A stretch of DNA of 6,298 bases from Prevotella sp. (GCA_021204735.1 JAJPYV010000014.1:1-6298); one strand, 5' to 3'. Positions 1 to 6,298 are shown, counted from the first letter of the stretch. Numbers and translations are program-made. Notes: generated by a model not told the origin, from the letters alone.

Positions 1-12
1 AATCACAATTAA

Positions 13-1998
13 TTATCTTCGTTCCTTTATATAGCCATGGCGGTAGGCATAGAGGAGTTTTTCGAGTTCATAGATCTGTCGTTTCAAGTTCTTTCCTATA
101 TCAGTATCTGCCACGAGCATGCGGTGAGAGGACATCTCGACTATTTGAATAGTACTCTTGATATCCGAGCCGTTGAGTATGGCATCCTCAGTACTGGTGA
201 ACGGCTCGTGCTGAACAAGTTGGAAACCTCTGCTGTGATATACGAGTGTGTAACCCGCAATGCCCGTTTCGGCATGATATGCCTGTGAGAAGCCACCGTC
301 AATCACCATCAGTTTACCATTAGCCTTGATAGGATTTTCCCCACTACCTGCATGAACGGGAACATGTCCATTTATGATATGGCGGTTAGGTTCGCTAACT
401 TCAAATGCGTCGAGAATAGAGTCGCAGATTTCCTCTTTGTCACGCAAGATGAAATAGTTGCCTTTCTCCTCTTTGTGAACGCTCTTGTCTTTAAGGAAAT
501 AACGTTCCAATGTCGCCATTTTTGACTTGTCGAACAGAATAGAATCCTTTCCGCACCAAAGATACATGAAATAGTCAATGGCGTAGGCTTTCTCCTGCGG
601 GTCAGAGTCGTATTGGAAAGCACTTCTTATAATCTGTTCGACACGGTTCATCAGTTGCTTGCCTTTAAAACGTTCTCCGTAGACCTCCACTTCTTTGAGA
701 GTACCGTCTGCATTCAATGGTACTGACGCATGGAAAAGCAGGTTGTTGTTTATGATTGTATATAAAGCACCGTGGCTTAGTAGCAAACGGATATGTTTAT
801 GCAGTTTTTCGTTTACCGTAAACAAATGGCGCAACTTCTTCATCAAGTCGATTTCCTCTGGTGTAAGTGCACAAGGGTCATTTGGGTCTATTGTTGGGAA
901 ACAGCAAGTTCTCATCTCATAAACCTGACCGTCAACGGTACACGTCTTTTTCTCATAATCAATGTTATTAAGCAGCAACCTATTGTCCATGTCCCATTCA
1001 GGGTGCTTTCGGATTATGGCAGATTCAACCTTGAATTGGAGTACGGTGATCGCCTTATGCATCATTGCCGTCAGGCGTATTGTTTTCTCGTCAAAATCAG
1101 AATCCTCATCACCGTTAGACTTTGGCATAAACACCGTGCATGGGTCGTTTGCATATTGTTCCATTGCGAAAGTGGCAAGTGGAACGAGGTTTATTCCATA
1201 GCCCTCCTCTAAAGTAACGAGGTTTCCATAGCGCAAGGAAAGACGAATCACGTTACAGATGCAAGCATCATTGCCTGCGCAAGCCCCCATCCACAGTATA
1301 TCATGGTTGCCCCACTGGATGTCCCAATTATGGTAATTAGCCATAAGATCCATAATTAAGTGCGCTCCTGGACCACGGTCATAGATGTCACCGAGAATAT
1401 GCAGTTGGTCGATGGCAAGTCGTTGTATCACATGGGCAATGGCTATTATAAAGTCGTCTGCCCTTCCTGTCGATATAATTGTCTCGATGATTACGTTTAC
1501 GTATGCAGCTTTGTTGGCGTCGTCGGTACGCTCATGGAGCAATTCCTGGATAATGTAGGAGAAGTCAGATGGCAAAGATTTGCGTACCTTTGAGCGCGTG
1601 TATTTGCTCGACACGTTGCGGCAAACCTTTACGAGTTGGTGTATAGTGATATGATACCAATCTTCTATTTCCTTCTCGGTGGATTTCACGAGTTCGAGTT
1701 TTTCCTCTGGATAGTAAATCAGAGTACAGAGTTCTTTCTTTTCCGCCTCACGGATTTCATTACCGAAAATCTCGTTCACTTTTCGTTTGATGTTACCAGA
1801 AGCGTTTCTCAAAACATGCTGGAACGACTTATATTCCCCGTGAATGTCGGCAAGGAAATGCTCCGTACCTTTCGGAAGGTTCAATATCGCCTGAAAGTTG
1901 ATTATCTCGGCACTTGCGTCAGCAATTGTCGGAAAACTTTGCGACAACAGTTGAAGATATCGCAAGTCGTTTTCTATATCCTCGTGATGAATTTTCAT
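13..1998 (-). CDS. fbp: Class III fructose-1,6-bisphosphatase (FBPase, EC 3.1.3.11)
   Basis: This cytosolic enzyme hydrolyses fructose 1,6-bisphosphate to fructose 6-phosphate and phosphate, the committed step of gluconeogenesis. The 661-residue product matches the usual length of the class III family (about 640-670 residues, known from Bacillus and Bacteroidota), which is unrelated to class I and II FBPases. It shows the calcineurin-like metallophosphatase motifs in order: ADIHGEY at residues 50-56, GDIYDRG at 203-209, GNHD at 230-233, then NGHVPV at 543-548 and IDGGFS at 566-571. The Asp, His and Asn residues in these motifs are the expected metal and phosphate ligands. The reading frame is intact and ends in TAA. 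The start at 1998 is chosen because the N-terminus MKIHHE is family-like and its ATG overlaps the stop of the upstream gene (ATGA), which suggests translational coupling. No Shine-Dalgarno sequence is seen, as is normal in this phylum. The 12 bases after the stop are too few to judge termination. Confidence 0.97.
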   Translation of the reverse strand: MKIHHEDIENDLRYLQLLSQSFPTIADASAEIINFQAILNLPKGTEHFLADIHGEYKSFQHVLRNASGNIKRKVNEIFGNEIREAEKKELCTLIYYPEEKLELVKSTEKEIEDWYHITIHQLVKVCRNVSSKYTRSKVRKSLPSDFSYIIQELLHERTDDANKAAYVNVIIETIISTGRADDFIIAIAHVIQRLAIDQLHILGDIYDRGPGAHLIMDLMANYHNWDIQWGNHDILWMGACAGNDACICNVIRLSLRYGNLVTLEEGYGINLVPLATFAMEQYANDPCTVFMPKSNGDEDSDFDEKTIRLTAMMHKAITVLQFKVESAIIRKHPEWDMDNRLLLNNIDYEKKTCTVDGQVYEMRTCCFPTIDPNDPCALTPEEIDLMKKLRHLFTVNEKLHKHIRLLLSHGALYTIINNNLLFHASVPLNADGTLKEVEVYGERFKGKQLMNRVEQIIRSAFQYDSDPQEKAYAIDYFMYLWCGKDSILFDKSKMATLERYFLKDKSVHKEEKGNYFILRDKEEICDSILDAFEVSEPNRHIINGHVPVHAGSGENPIKANGKLMVIDGGFSQAYHAETGIAGYTLVYHSRGFQLVQHEPFTSTEDAILNGSDIKSTIQIVEMSSHRMLVADTDIGKNLKRQIYELEKLLYAYRHGYIKERR

Positions 1999-3260
1999 TG
2001 TATATCAGCTTTAAATAACATTTTTCTAAATTTATCAGTCTTGTTGTCATCCAACGGTTCTAAGAACATAAAACCTTCTTCTAATCCATATCGCTCCTCA
2101 AGCAACTTAAATAGTCGGGCGGTGTTCTTTTTTATTCCCATGCGTGAAGCAATTTGTCGTAAGATGTCTTCATCATAATCTTCAAAGCGCAGCGCATTAT
2201 ACACTGTGGTGAAGTTGGAACGATGAATTTTCACGTTCTCCAACCTTAAAAGGATTTCCAATAGGAGTAAGCATAACTTTTTCTCCCTGTCAGGTATAGT
2301 GTCGTCTTTTTTCAGACGAGCAATCTTTTTATTGCTTTTGACGTCTTTTTCGTGTACTGTAGTTTGGTGAGGAAAACGCGACACATTATCCATGTTTATC
2401 CATGAAGTATAGTCAATGCCGTTTATATGAGCCCCAACTTTAACGTAGTCGAATATTCCCTCGTCAAGAGAATGAAGGAAAATGCGCCGCCAAGAGTTGT
2501 AATCCATTAAAGGAAATATTTTCAGGATGTCATCAGACAGAGAATGATGAATCTTGTTTACCGTCATTCCCTGAAGCAGTAACTCATCCTCCAACTTTAT
2601 TTCCTCATCCGACATACCCATGAACGGATAACTGTCAATCACTTTGGAATAAAGTTTCACGAGGTCGGTTGACATGTCGGTAACAGTTACGCCATTTGTA
2701 ATGTCAAACCTCTTAACAGTTACAACCCTGCTGTTCCATGCTTTCTTGGTGTCGCTCTTTCTGCGTGTTATTTTCAACAGATGTTTTAACCTCAAGTAAA
2801 TAAGACGATCATGCTCTTGTTCCGTTGTCGCTTGTAACACCTGTGCGTTTTTTATCATGAAACGTTGATAGGTTAACAATTTCGGCAGTTTGCACAGTAG
2901 ATAGTTGTCTGCCAAATGCCACGGTTCAAGTAGCTTGTCCATTGTCAACACAACTGGTATACGATGTGCGATACAACATTTCTGAAATTTATAAGCTACA
3001 GCGTTCCAACATGCATGGATGTGCACGATATCCGGCTTTATTTCCTCAATTTTTTTGTCAAAGAACGATGTATATCCCTTAAAAAAAATTTCCCCACGAG
3101 AATATTTATGCATTACGACTTTACCAATATCTTCGCTTTTTCCTGCTGTTAGAACATGTATCTCATCACGTTCCGCCATTGTCTTTATCAAGGGCAGTTT
3201 ATATCCATCTTTCCAATTTGTATCTTTGGATGTGTTGGGTATAAAATGTAATATGCGCAT
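1995..3260 (-). CDS. Glycosyltransferase family 4-like protein with atypical C-terminal half
   Basis: The precise function is unknown. Residues 1-155 look like the N-terminal Rossmann half of a GT-B glycosyltransferase: MRILHFIP opens the first strand, PDIVHIHACWN (76-86) is the typical strand and loop, and VVLTMDKLLEPW (103-114) sits where related proteins have a TPHG-x-LEPW-like segment. LQATTEQEHDRL (142-153) follows, as in family 4 enzymes. After about residue 160 the expected donor-binding half is absent: there is no PNG-type loop and no E-x7-E signature. Instead residues 190-421 are charged and mostly helical-looking, ending in a helix-turn-helix-like stretch (DILRQIASRMGIKK, then NTARLFKLLEERYG, 365-392). 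From memory, a family of Bacteroidales proteins has a similar tail, so this is probably a conserved arrangement rather than a broken gene. There is no signal peptide or membrane segment, so it is probably cytosolic. The gene lies upstream of fbp and overlaps it by four bases. The start at 3260 gives the canonical first strand. A run of eight T on the coding strand lies at residues 58-60. Confidence 0.8.
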   Translation of the reverse strand: MRILHFIPNTSKDTNWKDGYKLPLIKTMAERDEIHVLTAGKSEDIGKVVMHKYSRGEIFFKGYTSFFDKKIEEIKPDIVHIHACWNAVAYKFQKCCIAHRIPVVLTMDKLLEPWHLADNYLLCKLPKLLTYQRFMIKNAQVLQATTEQEHDRLIYLRLKHLLKITRRKSDTKKAWNSRVVTVKRFDITNGVTVTDMSTDLVKLYSKVIDSYPFMGMSDEEIKLEDELLLQGMTVNKIHHSLSDDILKIFPLMDYNSWRRIFLHSLDEGIFDYVKVGAHINGIDYTSWINMDNVSRFPHQTTVHEKDVKSNKKIARLKKDDTIPDREKKLCLLLLEILLRLENVKIHRSNFTTVYNALRFEDYDEDILRQIASRMGIKKNTARLFKLLEERYGLEEGFMFLEPLDDNKTDKFRKMLFKADIQ

Positions 3261-3312
3261 GGATGTTCGTAATTACTATCTTAAAACTCTTCAGGAGTTC
3301 GGTTTCCGTTCG

Positions 3313-3320
3313 CAAAATTA
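3313..3320 (-). promoter_or_regulatory. Probable -7 box (TAATTTTG) for the glycosyltransferase-like/fbp operon
   Basis: The minus strand reads TAATTTTG, which fits the Bacteroidota -7 consensus TAnnTTTG. It would start transcription near 3308, giving a leader of roughly 50 bases before the ATG at 3260. No TTTG lies at the expected distance upstream (around 3339-3343), so the -33 element is weak or absent and the call is moderate. The upstream tRNA has its own terminator, so this operon probably needs a promoter in the interval 3261-3438. Confidence 0.5.
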
Positions 3321-3438
3321 CTTAAATTTTTTATTTGTTTTTTATGTTTTGCATGAAAAAGTTGACTTTTAAATGTGATATTCAAAAATAATTGAGAAAT
3401 AGAACATTGTAGAGTGCGGCAATAATACAAATGCTTAT
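3321..3438. other. AT-rich spacer without a recognised gene
   Basis: This spacer lies between the tRNA terminator and the -7 box of the minus-strand operon. I see no plausible coding region, RNA gene or repeat. A second TAnnTTTG-like match (minus strand TATTTTTG, 3383-3390) exists but has no -33 partner. Its likely role is untranscribed or regulatory DNA upstream of the minus-strand operon. Confidence 0.5.
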
Positions 3439-3468
3439 AAAAACAAAAAAGGAATCGATTCTGATTCC
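3439..3468 (-). terminator. Intrinsic terminator of tRNA-Arg
   Basis: Read on the minus strand, GGAATC (3468-3463) pairs perfectly with GATTCC (3456-3451) around a 6-base loop, followed directly by six T, one G and five more T (3450-3439). This is a textbook Rho-independent terminator just 7 bases past the discriminator base of the tRNA. It has no T tract in the plus orientation, so it should act only on the tRNA transcript and separate it from the downstream minus-strand operon. Confidence 0.88.
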
Positions 3469-3474
3469 AATTCG

Positions 3475-3548
3475 TGACCCCGACAGGATTCAAACCTGTA
3501 ACCTTCTGATCCGTAGTCAGATGCTCTATTCAGTTGAGCTACGGGGCC
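3475..3548 (-). tRNA. tRNA-Arg (anticodon ACG)
   Basis: A complete 74-base cloverleaf can be folded by hand. It has a 7-bp acceptor stem (GGCCCCG with CGGGGTC, including a G2-U71 wobble), a D stem GCTC/GAGC, an anticodon stem TCTGA/TCAGA, and a T stem ACAGG/CCTGT. The 7-base anticodon loop CTACGGA puts ACG at 3514-3512. A34 should be edited to inosine by TadA so that CGU, CGC and CGA are read. The discriminator is A and is followed by CGA, so the CCA tail is not encoded and must be added. Unusual positions are A15, A19, U48 and U56. These form matched A-U alternatives to the usual 15:48 and 19:56 G-C tertiary pairs. U8-A14 and G18-U55 are standard. The gene has its own promoter and terminator and is transcribed alone. 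Confidence 0.96.
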
Positions 3549-3559
3549 ATTTTTAAAAT

Positions 3560-3594
3560 GTGGGTGCAAATATACAGAGTTTTTTGCAACCCAC
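3560..3594. repeat. Imperfect inverted repeat over the tRNA promoter
   Basis: GTGGGT (3560-3565) and GCAAA (3566-3570) pair with TTTGC (3583-3587) and ACCCAC (3589-3594), giving 11 base pairs with one bulged A at 3588 and a 12-base central loop. The left arm covers part of the tRNA -7 box. It could be a protein-binding palindrome, or a chance result of promoter sequence in AT-rich DNA. It is not followed by a clean T tract in the minus direction and is unlikely to be a terminator there. Confidence 0.55.
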
Positions 3595-3598
3595 CAAA
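3567..3598 (-). promoter_or_regulatory. Promoter of tRNA-Arg (TTTG-N20-TATATTTG)
   Basis: On the minus strand, TTTG (3598-3595) is followed after 20 bases by TATATTTG (3574-3567), a full match to the Bacteroidota -33/-7 consensus with spacing close to the usual 19. Transcription would start near 3562, about 14 bases before the tRNA 5' end, leaving a short leader for RNase P to remove. Confidence 0.8.
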
Positions 3599-3636
3599 TT
3601 TTTTATTTCGTTTTTTCAAAAATAAATATAAATTCT

Positions 3637-3667
3637 TTTGTGTTCTCTTTTACTTACATTATCTTTG
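3637..3667 (+). promoter_or_regulatory. Promoter of the DUF5686 protein/helicase operon (TTTG-N19-TATCTTTG)
   Basis: TTTG (3637-3640) is followed after exactly 19 bases by TATCTTTG (3660-3667), a perfect match to the Bacteroidota sigma-ABfr consensus in sequence and spacing. The expected start of transcription is about 4-7 bases downstream, near 3671-3674. This coincides with the GTG start codon of the next gene, so little or no 5' leader is predicted. Confidence 0.87.
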
Positions 3668-3671
3668 TGCA

Positions 3672-5702
3672 GTGAAAATCCAACTCAAAATATTGTTTTT
3701 TTTTATTATTCTTCTTTTGGGGATAACAAAAAAATCATACGCTGAAGATAAATCTGAGACTCTAATTCTCCAACGAGTTTTGGATTATAAACGAAGCATG
3801 TCTGAACCTATTGACACAATCAGTACTAATGTTTATGTAAGATATTATTTCAAGACACACCATAGGAACATATTATTGACAGCAATTCCTTCAATGCACG
3901 CCATCGCAAAGGGTAATCGTGAGTTTACGGGCGAAAGTTATAGTGATATTCTCGTAAATGACGGTATAATGCTGAAATCCACTCGTCGTCTAAATACGGG
4001 CACGATACCTCGTTATAGGAATACGATGTCTACGTTAACGAATTATCTCATGCCCAATGTTTACGAAAAGTCGATATTACCTAACCAGATTTTGTCGCCG
4101 TTCAATGCCCATAATACAAAACTTTACAAATACAATATCCGGAGTTTGTCTGATGATAACGTAGAGATTGTGTTCCGCCCCAAACGTCGTAACACACAGT
4201 TGATAAGCGGTTCTGCTATAGTTGAGAAGGAGACGGGGCAGATACAGAGGATAAAGTTCAAAGGGGAATATGATATGCTGGAATTTCACATAGATGCAGT
4301 AATGGGAAAGGAAGGGCAATATTCACTGTTCCCCAAGACATGCGACATAGATGCTAAGTTTAATTTTTTAGGCAATAAGATATCATCTTCCTATCATTCA
4401 GTTTATGACAATCCAGTAACCTTGTCCGACTCTCTAATCAACTCACACGACATGTCGCTTATGGATGAGATAAGGCCGACGCCCCTACCTGAAAATATAA
4501 TAGAAGTTTATGCAAAACACGACTCAATAATAAATAATATAGATTCCGCAGAGTTAAGGCGAGAGAGCAGGCGTTGGGACAGAGTTTTATGGGACGTAAT
4601 GGGAGACCATTTCCTAACCAGGACTAAAGGAAATTTCGGTACGGAGGGACAAGGCTCGTTCAGGGTGTCACCGATACTCAATCCGTTATATCTCGGATAC
4701 AGCAAGCGTAAGGGAATAACATACAAGATGAAATTAAGGGGGAGCTATAGTTTTACACCCAATCGTGATATTTCCGCATCTTTCAATGCCGGCTATTCAT
4801 TCAAGTTGCATCAGTTTTATTTCAAAGCACCCATAAAATTCACGTACAATAAAAGGAAAAACGCCTTTGTCGCCCTTGAGATAGGTAACGGAAACAGGAT
4901 TACTTTTTCAAGCATTGTCAACCGCAAAATAAGTGAGACATTAGATTCGATGAGTCTTAGCAGGATGAATTTCAAGTATTTCAAGGACTTCTATCTGAAG
5001 TTGACAGACAATTATGATATAACAGCAAAATGGGCGATACGTCCGGGATTGGTATATCATGAGAGGTCCGCCGTGGACAAGGAGGGGTTCTCAAGTCTCG
5101 GCTTACAGACAAGATATTTCTCTTTTGCTCCGTCATTGCAACTGAGATACCGGCCATGGGGCGTTAAAGGTGCAGTGTTCTCGGTTGACTACGAGCGCGG
5201 AATAAGGCTGAACAAGTTGTATATGGACTATGAGCGCATAGAATTTGATGCCTCATGGAAGAAACAATACAACAGGCTGAGAAGTCTGTCTACAAGAATA
5301 GGCGGCGGACTATATACATCCAAGAGCAAGAACGCATATTTTCTGGACTATGCTAATTTCAAGGACGAGAACATACCTATCGGCTGGAACGATGACTGGA
5401 CAGGCGAGTTCCAGTTGTTGAGAAGCAAGTGGTATAATTCCTCCGAATACTATATAAGGACAAATATCACATACGAGTCTCCATTGATGATCCTCTCACG
5501 TATTCCATACGTCGGCAGGCTGATGGAAATGGAGCGCGTTTACATGAACACTCTTTTTGTGGAGCATCTGCATCCCTACATTGAAATCGGTTATGGCTTC
5601 ACCAACCGCTTCTTCTCATTGGGTGCGTTCATCGCCACACGTAACCTCGCTTACGACGGTGTAGGCTGCCGCTTCACCCTCGAACTATTCAGGGACTGGT
5701 AA
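3672..5702 (+). CDS. DUF5686-type outer-membrane beta-barrel protein
   Basis: Its function is unknown; it is probably a surface-exposed barrel in the outer membrane. With a GTG start at 3672 the product is 676 residues. Residues 1-24 form a clear Sec signal peptide: Lys2 and Lys6, a hydrophobic core at 7-18 (ILFFFIILLLGI), and cleavage after SYA. Residues 25 to about 290 form a mixed, probably periplasmic region. From about 350 the sequence alternates in strand pattern with many aromatic residues, and it ends in ELFRDW, the terminal aromatic typical of barrels recognised by the BAM machinery. The segments DYANFKDENIP (559-569) and WNDDWTGEFQLL (572-583) and the VEHLHPYIEIGYGFTNRFFS region (630-649) match my recollection of DUF5686 proteins. 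Many relatives carry a carboxypeptidase-regulatory-like domain after the signal peptide; I see none here. The open frame continues upstream to 3534, but that part runs through the promoter and antisense to the tRNA and is not coding. The next gene begins 19 bases downstream, probably in the same operon. Confidence 0.82.
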   Translation: MKIQLKILFFFIILLLGITKKSYAEDKSETLILQRVLDYKRSMSEPIDTISTNVYVRYYFKTHHRNILLTAIPSMHAIAKGNREFTGESYSDILVNDGIMLKSTRRLNTGTIPRYRNTMSTLTNYLMPNVYEKSILPNQILSPFNAHNTKLYKYNIRSLSDDNVEIVFRPKRRNTQLISGSAIVEKETGQIQRIKFKGEYDMLEFHIDAVMGKEGQYSLFPKTCDIDAKFNFLGNKISSSYHSVYDNPVTLSDSLINSHDMSLMDEIRPTPLPENIIEVYAKHDSIINNIDSAELRRESRRWDRVLWDVMGDHFLTRTKGNFGTEGQGSFRVSPILNPLYLGYSKRKGITYKMKLRGSYSFTPNRDISASFNAGYSFKLHQFYFKAPIKFTYNKRKNAFVALEIGNGNRITFSSIVNRKISETLDSMSLSRMNFKYFKDFYLKLTDNYDITAKWAIRPGLVYHERSAVDKEGFSSLGLQTRYFSFAPSLQLRYRPWGVKGAVFSVDYERGIRLNKLYMDYERIEFDASWKKQYNRLRSLSTRIGGGLYTSKSKNAYFLDYANFKDENIPIGWNDDWTGEFQLLRSKWYNSSEYYIRTNITYESPLMILSRIPYVGRLMEMERVYMNTLFVEHLHPYIEIGYGFTNRFFSLGAFIATRNLAYDGVGCRFTLELFRDW

Positions 5703-5721
5703 ACCACATAACAATAATCCA

Positions 5722-6298
5722 TGCGTATGAAACCATTGACAGTGTATAAAGCAAGTGCGGGAAGTGGAAAGACATTCACGCTAACCATTGAGTACATAAA
5801 GCTCCTTATGGCAGACCCACTAAGCTTCAAGAAAATCCTTGCCGTAACGTTCACCAACAAGGCAACGGAAGAAATGAAAATCCGTATTCTCAGTCAACTG
5901 TACGGCATCTGGAAAGGCCTTCCCGATTCTGAAAGCTACATTGCGGAAATAACTGAAAAACTTGGTATCGGCAGGCAACAAGCAAGCCGTCAGGCTGGTA
6001 TCGCACTCAATTTCCTGCTGCACAACTACAACTATTTCAGGGTGGAGACTATAGACACCTTCTTTCAGTCAATCCTGCGCAATTTGGCAAGAGAATTGGA
6101 CCTGACGGCAAACCTTAGAATCGACTTAAATGACGGAGAGGTTGAGGAACAGGCAGTTGACCGTATGATAGAGTCGCTTGATGCACAGAGTGTCGTGCTC
6201 AAATGGATTATCAGTTATATCATGTCCACCATTGATGAGAACAAGAGTTGGAATGTCATCGGACAGATAAAATCGTTTGGCAACACGATATTCAAGGA
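5722..6298 (+). CDS. UvrD/RecB/AddA-type superfamily 1 helicase, N-terminal part
   Basis: This is the first 192 codons of an ATP-dependent DNA helicase, cut by the window edge. Walker A, ASAGSGKT, lies at residues 11-18 and binds ATP. Motif Ia, AVTFTNKATEEM, at 41-52 is the DNA-contacting motif characteristic of UvrD/RecB relatives. VETIDTFFQSILR (108-120) corresponds to the conserved (V/A)xTIHxF-like motif Ic of AddA and RecB. The very early Walker A and the insertion between motifs favour the AddA/RecB branch (recombinational repair of double-strand breaks, often with a C-terminal nuclease domain) over UvrD itself, but the nuclease part lies outside the window. In Bacteroidota such proteins usually exceed 1000 residues and often adjoin a PD-(D/E)XK nuclease gene. 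A second in-frame ATG at 5728 gives MKPLTVYKASAGSGKT and may be the true start; neither has a Shine-Dalgarno sequence. The gene follows the barrel gene by 19 bases with no terminator between them. Confidence 0.9.

Noticed and set aside
793..1212. Plus-strand open frame of 139 codons inside fbp
   Set aside because: It is an antisense shadow of a well-conserved enzyme with no family resemblance of its own.
1636..2178. Plus-strand open frame of 180 codons
   Set aside because: It lies antisense to the conserved fbp and glycosyltransferase-like genes, has low-complexity Phe/Leu/Ser-rich content, and has no recognisable motif or promoter.
3383..3390. Second TAnnTTTG match (TATTTTTG, minus strand) as a promoter for the minus-strand operon
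   Set aside because: It has no TTTG at a suitable distance upstream and would give a leader of about 120 bases; such matches are expected by chance in AT-rich DNA.
3281..3493. Minus-strand open frame of 70 codons
   Set aside because: It begins within the tRNA and crosses its terminator and the AT-rich spacer; the translation has no recognisable features.
3475..3548. tRNA-Arg as an integration site for a mobile element
   Set aside because: No integrase, direct repeat of the tRNA 3' end or foreign-looking genes are visible on either side.
3534..3671. In-frame extension of the barrel gene upstream to an ATG at 3534
   Set aside because: It would be translated antisense to the tRNA and through the tRNA and operon promoters, and it would bury the signal peptide. 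The GTG at 3672 gives a normal signal peptide.

Overview
The window looks like chromosomal DNA from a member of the Bacteroidota, most likely order Bacteroidales (Bacteroides/Prevotella-like). Four things point there: promoters of the TTTG-N19/20-TAnnTTTG type, no Shine-Dalgarno sequences before the genes, a class III fructose-1,6-bisphosphatase, and an outer-membrane barrel of the DUF5686 type. Genus and species cannot be fixed from the sequence alone.

Layout. Positions 13-3260 hold two minus-strand genes. The upstream one (1995-3260) has a glycosyltransferase family 4-like N-terminal half but no recognisable GT-B C-terminal half. Its stop codon overlaps by 4 bases (ATGA) the start of a full-length class III fructose-1,6-bisphosphatase (13-1998), so the two are probably translated from one message. 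The gap 3261-3671 holds a probable promoter for this pair, a minus-strand tRNA-Arg(ACG) with its own promoter and a clear intrinsic terminator, and a consensus plus-strand promoter. That promoter drives a plus-strand pair: a DUF5686-type outer-membrane protein (3672-5702) and, 19 bases later, the first 192 codons of an AddA/RecB/UvrD-type superfamily 1 helicase (5722 to the window edge).

How the genes work together. Fructose-1,6-bisphosphatase is the gluconeogenic step that supplies hexose phosphates, and a glycosyltransferase-like partner is at least compatible with sugar or glycan metabolism, but the link is only inferred from the shared operon. The barrel protein and the helicase share an operon without an obvious functional link.

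Most of the window is ordinary housekeeping DNA and I see no clearly new system. The points most worth a second look are the hybrid glycosyltransferase-like protein with a helix-turn-helix-like tail, the tRNA-Arg in which two tertiary G-C pairs appear as matched A-U pairs (15:48 and 19:56), and the barrel gene, whose GTG start coincides with the predicted transcription start and so implies a leaderless mRNA.
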